A DNA stretch of 22,838 nt, taken from positions 1 through 22,838 of IMG/VR virus record IMGVR_UViG_3300000230_000355; one strand, 5' to 3'. This DNA comes from a virus. Of this stretch, positions 14,666 through 20,246 are shown one piece after another. The notes below the pieces were generated by a model. It did no database searches and was not told where the DNA came from. It worked only from the letters and a program-made list of their open reading frames with translations. Within the stretch, counting starts at the first letter, position 1. Every line of letters begins with the position of its first letter. The position numbers and the translations under genes are program-made.

Positions 14666-15580
14666 AATTAGAATCGTATCAACTAGAGTTAATTCTTTAA
14701 TTAAATTATTTCTCAATTTATAATGAAACAAAGAATGATCTTTATAGCTTGATTCTGTTAAGTCATTATAAAAACTTAAAATGCTTTTATATCCAAAAAA
14801 TTCTTTTATTTCACTTGTTTCATTTATTTTGATGATATATTTTTTAGCGTTACTATTTTTCATACCAACTTTATTATCTTTAAGCTTATCTTTAATTTTA
14901 GATAATGTTTCTTTACATGTTATGGATTGTTTTAATTTTGATTCTTCGCTTCTTATTTTACCTAAATTACATTCTCTAATTTTTTGTTTACATTCATCTG
15001 TTCTTTTTAATCCTTTATTTTTTTCACTTATATTTTTTTTAGATTTTTCGCTCAAATTCCATTTATACTCAACACCTTCTTCCCTTTTTTTATTCATAGT
15101 GTCTAATCTTTTTTGGACTCTTTCTTTTGAATATTCCATTTTAATTCCATTTAATTTATTAAATTCTATTGTTTTATTCCTAGTTTCTTTCCATTTTTTC
15201 GTTATCTGTTCTTTATTCGGATTATTTGTATATTGATCGCCACCAGAACCACCCTCATTTATGTTTGTTAAAGGACCATTTTCTATTTTCCTTCCTATTT
15301 TTTTTATTATTTCCTTTTCTATTTCAAACGCAGTTTTTTCTTCTAAATTTTCTACTAATTTAAAATGGATTATTTCTAAATTAGATTCCCTTATTTTTTC
15401 CAGTTTATTTATTTTATATTTTCCATGGCTTCTTAAATTAGTTAAACCTTGTATAATTCTATTTCCTTTACCTTTCCCCACATAAAATGGCTCGTGATCA
15501 AAATTCAAATCTTCATAAATATAATTACCTGGTTTTCTAGGATCTAAATAAACATAAACATAAAAATTATTTTGTTCCAT
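14645..15580 (-). CDS. GIY-YIG homing endonuclease with NUMOD3 DNA-binding repeats
   Basis: The 311-aa product starts with a GIY-YIG nuclease domain of the long variant: FYVYVYLDPRKPGNYIYEDL, then PFYVGKGKGNRIIQGL (residues 6-47), with the Tyr, Gly and Arg of the family and a Glu-containing later helix. A Lys/Glu-rich middle is followed by repeated NUMOD3-type segments (SKKNISEKNKGLKRTDECKQ, IRECNLGKIRSEESKLKQS, about residues 178-215), which bind the minor groove in phage and intron homing nucleases. The C-terminal part (KKYIIKINETSEIKEFFGYK) looks like a further DNA-binding module. It resembles the Seg enzymes of T4, which are free-standing and cut related genomes to spread themselves. The start overlaps the end of the RHH gene by 14 bases, suggesting coupling. 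Confidence 0.9.
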   Translation of the reverse strand: MEQNNFYVYVYLDPRKPGNYIYEDLNFDHEPFYVGKGKGNRIIQGLTNLRSHGKYKINKLEKIRESNLEIIHFKLVENLEEKTAFEIEKEIIKKIGRKIENGPLTNINEGGSGGDQYTNNPNKEQITKKWKETRNKTIEFNKLNGIKMEYSKERVQKRLDTMNKKREEGVEYKWNLSEKSKKNISEKNKGLKRTDECKQKIRECNLGKIRSEESKLKQSITCKETLSKIKDKLKDNKVGMKNSNAKKYIIKINETSEIKEFFGYKSILSFYNDLTESSYKDHSLFHYKLRNNLIKELTLVDTILINIKKLV

Positions 15581-15713
15581 TTTTTTCTTTATCTTTTTTT
15601 ATCAAATTTGTTATATACCCACTTATAGTAGTATAATCTTTTTTTGATATCATTTTTAAATAGTCATATAATTCTTTATGAATTCTAAAACTAAACATAA
15701 TTCTTTTTTCCAT
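15567..15713 (-). CDS. Ribbon-helix-helix DNA-binding protein, 48 aa
   Basis: ATG at 15713 to TAA at 15567 gives 48 residues: MEKRIMFSFRIHKELYDYLK, then MISKKDYTTISGYITNLIKKDKEK. This fits the ribbon-helix-helix (Arc/MetJ, CopG) pattern: a short strand (IMFSFRI), a first helix (HKELYDYLKMISKK), a turn with TT-x-S, and a second helix (GYITNLIKK). Such proteins are dimeric repressors that read the DNA major groove with the strand. It lies directly upstream of and overlaps the GIY-YIG gene by 14 bases, so it probably shares its message and may repress this promoter. The family call rests on pattern alone. Confidence 0.72.
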   Translation of the reverse strand: MEKRIMFSFRIHKELYDYLKMISKKDYTTISGYITNLIKKDKEKNGTK

Positions 15714-15743
15714 TTTATAATTTTATTTTATTTACTTTGTATA

Positions 15744-15782
15744 TACATATATATAAAAAATAAATAATCCTTTTTTTTAAAA
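15744..15782 (-). promoter_or_regulatory. Phage-type promoter for the RHH/GIY-YIG pair, with palindromic -10 region
   Basis: On the minus strand AAAAAAAAGGAT (to 15767) is followed by 12 bases and ATATATATGTATATAC. The spacing agrees with the phage promoter. The -10 region contains the palindrome GTATATAC, a possible operator for the RHH protein. The rest of the 15714-15868 gap contains AT-rich sequence with -10-like elements (ATATATAAATAA near 15811) facing the ATP-grasp gene, but no clear upstream box. Confidence 0.5.
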
Positions 15783-15868
15783 GTAATAATTTACCAATAT
15801 TATTTTTAATATATATAAATAAACTTATAACTTATATATATTATATAATAAAAAAAAATACTCTTTCA

Positions 15869-17404
15869 ATGACAATTTATAAATTTTTGCCTTTTTTTGA
15901 AAATAAAAAAAACAAAGCTATGTCAAAAGATTTAAAACCTATTGATGAAAATTCTATTTCATTAAATGAATCTATAAAAGATAATTCTGAACAAGAATTA
16001 CCAATAGACCCAAATGAAGATTCAAATATGGATCAAGATGGCGATAAAATGAAAAATTCAATTCAATTGAGGTTAAAAAGATTTATGGAACACGGGGCTA
16101 TGAAAAAACAACCTTTACCTAAAGTCATGATAAAAAAATCTGATTTAGAAAAACATCCATTTTTTCAATATATACCAATAGACGTTTTTAATAAAATGGT
16201 TAAAAACGATGAAAATTCTGAATTAGAAATTGATGAAAAAGAACTAAAGTACAATTACGAGGATTTGCCTATACAACAAGGTGATTATGTAAGATGTGTA
16301 GATTTTGAAAATTTAAACGACAGACAGATTGAATTTTTAAGAATGTTGCCCTATCATAAAGTAAGATTTGTTACAAACAGTAAAGGTAATCAATTTTATG
16401 AATATGGTGAACCCCACATAGATTTAGGATATAAAATTCCTTTTAAAATGCACAGGTTTGAAAAGGTCGAAAGAACTATAGATAATAAATATAAAATATT
16501 ATTTTTAGAATTCGATTTGCCCATTGACACACATGGTGAAAAAGATGTAAGAAATTTTTTCAAGGGTCATAGTAGAATGCCAGACTTGTTTCAATCTTTA
16601 TTTAAAGAAAAATTATCAGATGTTTTTGTTAACTTCATTTCATATAATGACATTTATAAATTAGGGAATGATTTTTATGCTGATGATATTTTACTTAAAA
16701 AATACGATTTTGTATTTTTTGGCTTTATGTCTAATTTTACTACTATAGTTAAAATGCTTATTTCACATTTAGACGAATATAAAATACCATATCTAAAATA
16801 TGGAACTTATAAAGATTATGATAATAAAGCTTATGAAATGGATTTATTACAAAGATTGGGCTATCCTTATATTCCAACTATAATGGCATCTAAAATCACT
16901 GGTCCTATTTTAAGAAATGTTAAAAGTTTCGGTTTCCCTGTTATAGTAAAAGATATAAATTTAAATAGGGGCGAAGGCGTTTGGAAAGTTGATGACGTTA
17001 ACGGGTTACTTAAGATTTTTTCTAATATGGGTAGGGTATTGTTGATTCAAAAATTCATACCTAACGACGGGGATTATCGTGTTATTACTATAAAAAATAA
17101 AGTTGAACTCGTTATTAAAAAAGAAAGAATTGAAGGCAGCGGTGAATTTAGAGCCAATGTCGCCCGTGGTGGTAAAGCTATTAAAGGAACATTACCAAAT
17201 TACATTATTAAGATGTGTGAAGATGTTTCAAGGCATCTTGTTTGTGATATCGTTGGATTTGATATTATACAAAATAAAGAAACAAGAGAATATTTTATCA
17301 TGGAAACTAATTCCGCCCCCCATTTCCCAACATTTTCTGTAATATCTGGTATTAATATACCTGGCATCATAACAGATTATATTTCAAATATTATTAGAAA
17401 ATGA
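15869..17404 (+). CDS. ATP-grasp ligase, RimK-like
   Basis: The product is 511 aa. The first 100 or so residues are charged and probably disordered (many Asp, Glu, Lys, Asn), followed by a region with a Rossmann-like pre-ATP-grasp domain (KYDFVFFGFMSNFTTIVKML, about 285-305). The C-terminal 190 residues are an ATP-grasp domain. The ATP-binding Lys is in FPVIVKDINLNRGEGVWKV (Lys361) with the flexible Gly-rich loop. The linker strand is VLLIQKFIPNDGDYRVITI, then come VARGGKAIKG, CDIVGFDII and the metal-binding end YFIMETNSAPHF (Glu479, Asn481). This is closest to RimK-type carboxylate-amine ligases, which join amino acids to a protein or peptide through an acyl phosphate. The substrate is unknown. 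M19 (MSKDLKPIDEN) is an alternative start. It ends at a bidirectional terminator shared with the hydrolase gene. Confidence 0.85.
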   Translation: MTIYKFLPFFENKKNKAMSKDLKPIDENSISLNESIKDNSEQELPIDPNEDSNMDQDGDKMKNSIQLRLKRFMEHGAMKKQPLPKVMIKKSDLEKHPFFQYIPIDVFNKMVKNDENSELEIDEKELKYNYEDLPIQQGDYVRCVDFENLNDRQIEFLRMLPYHKVRFVTNSKGNQFYEYGEPHIDLGYKIPFKMHRFEKVERTIDNKYKILFLEFDLPIDTHGEKDVRNFFKGHSRMPDLFQSLFKEKLSDVFVNFISYNDIYKLGNDFYADDILLKKYDFVFFGFMSNFTTIVKMLISHLDEYKIPYLKYGTYKDYDNKAYEMDLLQRLGYPYIPTIMASKITGPILRNVKSFGFPVIVKDINLNRGEGVWKVDDVNGLLKIFSNMGRVLLIQKFIPNDGDYRVITIKNKVELVIKKERIEGSGEFRANVARGGKAIKGTLPNYIIKMCEDVSRHLVCDIVGFDIIQNKETREYFIMETNSAPHFPTFSVISGINIPGIITDYISNIIRK

Positions 17405-17414
17405 AATTATTAAA

Positions 17415-17458
17415 TGAAAAAAAAAGGGTTTGCTAAAATTTTAGCAAACCCTTTTTTT
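17415..17458. terminator. Bidirectional terminator between ATP-grasp and hydrolase genes
   Basis: GGGTTTGCTAAAA / TTTTAGCAAACCC is a perfect 26-base palindrome (17426-17451), flanked by an A-run before and a T-run after. It lies between the two converging stop codons and can terminate both. Confidence 0.92.
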
Positions 17459-17459
17459 G

Positions 17460-18011
17460 TTATCGTTTAAACCACATTTTTCTATATTTTTTAAAAAACA
17501 ATGTGAAAATTTCACTTGGCACATCATGTTCTAAATTTGGAATAACATGAATATGACCGCCAAATTTAATATATTCTAAATATTGTAAAACTAAATCACC
17601 ATCAACACCACCTTTATATCTTCGGTCATTTTCCCCAATGATTATAGCTTGATTATTAAAAGCTGGAATGTTTTTATAATCATTAGGAAGAAGTTGTAAA
17701 GTAGGCGCTTCACTAGAAGATGCCATAGCCGGATTGAAATGAAGCCCTTTAATTTTATATTTATTACATAGATGATAACCAATATATCCACCAGCTGAAT
17801 AACCAATGATCATATCAATTTTTTCAGTTTCAACAATTTTTTCTAAATAAGGAAAAAGATAATCTCCTTCATACCAATATATTTCAGGATAAACTAATTC
17901 ATCCCTAAACATTGTAAAAATATTAATAAAACCGCTATCTTTTATAAACGGTTTCAAATTATTTAGTTCATCTCTCATCCACGATGACCCTGTTATAAAC
18001 ATTACTTTCAT
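17460..18011 (-). CDS. Small alpha/beta hydrolase (YqiA/RBBP9-like esterase)
   Basis: This 183-aa protein starts MKVMFITGSSWMRDELNNLK, the first strand and oxyanion loop of a small alpha/beta hydrolase. The nucleophile elbow is GYSAGG with Ser72. A late strand (QAIIIGENDRRYKGGVDGD) offers the acid (Asp129 or Asp137), and His162 in NLEHDVP completes the triad. No lid domain or signal peptide is visible, so it acts in the cytoplasm. Possible substrates are esters, thioesters or peptides; none can be chosen. It converges on the ATP-grasp gene. Upstream of the ATG are AT-rich sequences and TATATTTG, similar to Bacteroidota -7 elements, but no clear phage box. Confidence 0.83.
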   Translation of the reverse strand: MKVMFITGSSWMRDELNNLKPFIKDSGFINIFTMFRDELVYPEIYWYEGDYLFPYLEKIVETEKIDMIIGYSAGGYIGYHLCNKYKIKGLHFNPAMASSSEAPTLQLLPNDYKNIPAFNNQAIIIGENDRRYKGGVDGDLVLQYLEYIKFGGHIHVIPNLEHDVPSEIFTLFFKKYRKMWFKR

Positions 18012-18084
18012 ATTATGTATATTTTAATTATTTAATACAAATATAAAACAAATTATTAGTTAAAAAAAAAAATAAACTTAATCT

Positions 18085-18237
18085 TTAACGAACTTTTGGA
18101 TATTTTAAATTTAAAATTTTAGGATTCATAGGTTGAATATCTATCACATCACCAGATTTAATATCTGGATTTATCTTTTGATAATGCCCAATATTTTTAT
18201 TAGATGTTTTTATTTGTATATTTTTTGTTAATAACAT
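18085..18237 (-). CDS. Small protein of 50 aa, possible truncated endonuclease-associated domain
   Basis: ATG at 18237 to TAA at 18085 encodes MLLTKNIQIKTSNKNIGHYQ, then KINPDIKSGDVIDIQPMNPK and a short tail. The pattern 'L-T-K-x-I-x-I-K...N-x-x-H/Y-Y...G-D-x-I-x-I' resembles the short N-terminal beta domain found in some phage HNH-type and zinc-ribbon proteins, where it is normally followed by Cys-rich catalytic sequence. Here the chain stops before any such part, so it may be a remnant or a free domain. Similarity is from memory of the pattern and is weak. It is preceded by tandem 36-bp repeats. Confidence 0.5.
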   Translation of the reverse strand: MLLTKNIQIKTSNKNIGHYQKINPDIKSGDVIDIQPMNPKILNLKYPKVR

Positions 18238-18249
18238 TTAATTTAATTT

Positions 18250-18321
18250 TTTTTAATAGCCCAAACTATTAATCTTATATATTAATTTTTAATAGCCCAA
18301 ACGATTACTTTGATATATTAA
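18250..18321. repeat. Tandem 36-bp direct repeat upstream of the 50-aa gene
   Basis: Two adjacent 36-base units (18250-18285 and 18286-18321), identical at 32 positions, both contain TTTTTAATAGCCCAAAC and end in ATATATTAA. On the minus strand each unit reads TTTGGGCTATTAAA preceded by an ATATAT element, so duplicated promoter or operator sequences are possible. The remainder of the 18012-18393 gap has only this repeat, the 50-aa gene and the capsid terminator. Confidence 0.75.
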
Positions 18322-18335
18322 ATTATAAATTAGTT

Positions 18336-18372
18336 TAAAAAAAAAGACCCAACACATTGTCGGGTCTTTTTG
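18336..18372 (-). terminator. Rho-independent terminator after the major capsid gene
   Basis: GACCC / GGGTC stem (18346-18350 with 18362-18366), extended by A-run/T-run pairing on both sides, with an 11-base loop. It lies 22-58 bases beyond the capsid stop codon on the minus strand. The flanks also permit termination on the plus strand. Confidence 0.88.
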
Positions 18373-18393
18373 TTTATTTATATAACTAATTAA

Positions 18394-20166
18394 TTATATA
18401 AGAACACCGTTTGAATCGGTTACGTTGATAGCCATAAATTGTTTTTCAGGGAAATATCCAATATCAGCTACTGCATATCTGCTTCTGATTAACATTCTTG
18501 GTGCCCATGTGGCTTCAGAAATAAGGGAGATTGACTGGGCCATTAAGTAAGGGATGAAAATAAGACCTGGTTGATCCACGCTATTTTTTCTACCTAAATA
18601 AATGTAGTTGTCGTCCCATCTCATATAAGGGTCAACATAAATTGAAATTTGACCGATATTACCCATAGGATAAAGTTGTCCGTTTGTATTCAATTTACCA
18701 GCGTTAACTGGGTTAATAGTATAACCTGCGATATCTTGAATAACAGAAGCTAAGTTACCGTTAGTTACTAAATATTGAGCAGGGCCTACCCTACCATCAG
18801 TAGCAATGAAGTTAGAAGCGTTATTGATTTTAGCAACCAATTTTCTTTGAATTGAATGCGTGGTTTCTCCTTGTGGCGCAGCTGAACTAGCTAAATAAGT
18901 ATCGATGTTTAAATCGAATTTAGATATAGAACTGTTTGGTAATTTAGGAGCGGTATGAGAAGCCCTGTTTTTCAAAGCAAGATTTCTGATTTTACCAACA
19001 ATTTCTTTAGAAATTACTTGGGTAAGTTCATTAACAAGAACTCCTTCTAATTTTTGAACAATATCCATACCTGTTGCAGCTTTGATATCTTCAATTTGGG
19101 TTCTTTTTAAAGTTGATGAAATTTCAACGTCCCCAACTTGAATAGCCTTAGTGAATACATCAGGTCCAATTACACTTGGATACGTTTTTTCATCTTGATA
19201 CCTATTCATAGGTCCTTCCCAACCGTTTTCCATATTTGAAGTCCAACCTGCACTAAATCCAGGAATATGATCTTCTAATAATGAAATCAATTCAATTGTA
19301 TAAGACGTTGAGGTTGTAGTAGCTGTTCCTGTTATTGCTGTGCCCCCAGTTATATGAGTTATGCCACTATCTGCTAAATGAGTAGTAATTGACTCAGTTT
19401 GTGGGAAAGTGTTAAGGGTTTGATCCCAAGCTGATGTCGAGTCTTGTGGAACCATAGAACCTACTGAAAAACCAGCTTGTCTATATATTCTGAACATAGG
19501 ATAACCATCGATTCTTGAAAAACCAAGAAATTCCATAAAATTAGCCATAGAAGTAGTTCCGGTTGGACCAATTGTTAAGTAAGCTGAAGTTGAAGTTGGG
19601 CCTGTTCCGATAGAAACCCAAGTCCTTTTTGATAAACCCCCAACTCTTTCTTGAATACCCAACAAACTAAGTTGTTTTTGAATCCCTTCTTTTAAAGCTA
19701 AATCGTTAGCTTCAGTTCTAGTTTTCAATTTAAAAACAAGAGGTCTTTGTCTTTTATCCTCATCACCTAAATAAGTGCCACCTTCATTATAAGCATTATC
19801 GTATTTAAAATCAACGAATAATAATTCAATTCTAGGTGAAGCTGTAGGCTTAACAGCTACTAAATTTAAACCGATAGCTTCAGCTGCTATTTTCATAGAA
19901 ACTGGAAGAAGATTTTGAGCGACGTCACCACTGCCTAAAATACCATCACCTTGCCAAGTAGCACCTGGAGTTGTTGATACTGTAGGAGCTTTTATATAAC
20001 CTGCTCCATTTTGATTTAATGTTGCGAACCCAACATTTTCATTCATTTGATGCATTTCTGCATACTCGGCCATCCATGATCTTTTATCATCATCAACTAC
20101 TTTAAGATGATCAAGAATAGGACCCCATTTTTTAACCGCTTTTGCGTTGTCTACTATGTAATTCAT
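18394..20166 (-). CDS. gp23: Major capsid protein, T4 gp23-like
   Basis: This 590-aa protein is slightly longer than T4 gp23 (521 aa). Family features are the N-terminal AVKKWGPILDHLKVVDDD, where T4 has LLNKWKPLLE. A G/A-rich segment ending NLLPVSMKIAAEAIGLNLVA follows, corresponding to the gp23 region after the propeptide (ship-in-bottle P and N domains). Near the C-terminus are QIEDIKAATGMDIVQKLEG and GQISIYVDPYMRWDDNYIYL, typical of gp23. The expected propeptide cleavage would fall in the first 65 residues; HQMNENVGF (about residues 39-47) contains the only (hydrophobic)-x-Glu site near a plausible position, so Glu42 is a candidate. Base composition is less AT-rich and codon use looks tuned for high expression. 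It lies directly downstream of the protease-scaffold gene with its own strong promoter. Confidence 0.96.
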   Translation of the reverse strand: MNYIVDNAKAVKKWGPILDHLKVVDDDKRSWMAEYAEMHQMNENVGFATLNQNGAGYIKAPTVSTTPGATWQGDGILGSGDVAQNLLPVSMKIAAEAIGLNLVAVKPTASPRIELLFVDFKYDNAYNEGGTYLGDEDKRQRPLVFKLKTRTEANDLALKEGIQKQLSLLGIQERVGGLSKRTWVSIGTGPTSTSAYLTIGPTGTTSMANFMEFLGFSRIDGYPMFRIYRQAGFSVGSMVPQDSTSAWDQTLNTFPQTESITTHLADSGITHITGGTAITGTATTTSTSYTIELISLLEDHIPGFSAGWTSNMENGWEGPMNRYQDEKTYPSVIGPDVFTKAIQVGDVEISSTLKRTQIEDIKAATGMDIVQKLEGVLVNELTQVISKEIVGKIRNLALKNRASHTAPKLPNSSISKFDLNIDTYLASSAAPQGETTHSIQRKLVAKINNASNFIATDGRVGPAQYLVTNGNLASVIQDIAGYTINPVNAGKLNTNGQLYPMGNIGQISIYVDPYMRWDDNYIYLGRKNSVDQPGLIFIPYLMAQSISLISEATWAPRMLIRSRYAVADIGYFPEKQFMAINVTDSNGVLI

Positions 20167-20180
20167 TTTTATAATTTTTT

Positions 20181-20221
20181 TTTATTTATATATTTGTTTT
20201 AAAAAGTCACTTTTTTCCAAA
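20181..20221 (-). promoter_or_regulatory. Strong phage-type promoter for the major capsid gene
   Basis: On the minus strand TTTGGAAAAAAGTGAC (GTGAC at 20206-20210) is followed by 12 bases and ATATATAAATAAA. It is one of the four best matches in the window. The transcript would start about 25 bases before the capsid ATG at 20166, which has an A-rich leader without Shine-Dalgarno. Confidence 0.78.
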
Positions 20222-20246
20222 ATGAATTTATAAATCAATTATATAA

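Noticed and set aside
14781-15485. Two plus-strand hydrophobic-looking frames opposite the GIY-YIG gene
   Set aside because: They are antisense shadows: Lys/Glu/Asn-rich codons read in reverse give Leu/Ile/Phe/Ser-rich chains that mimic membrane proteins.
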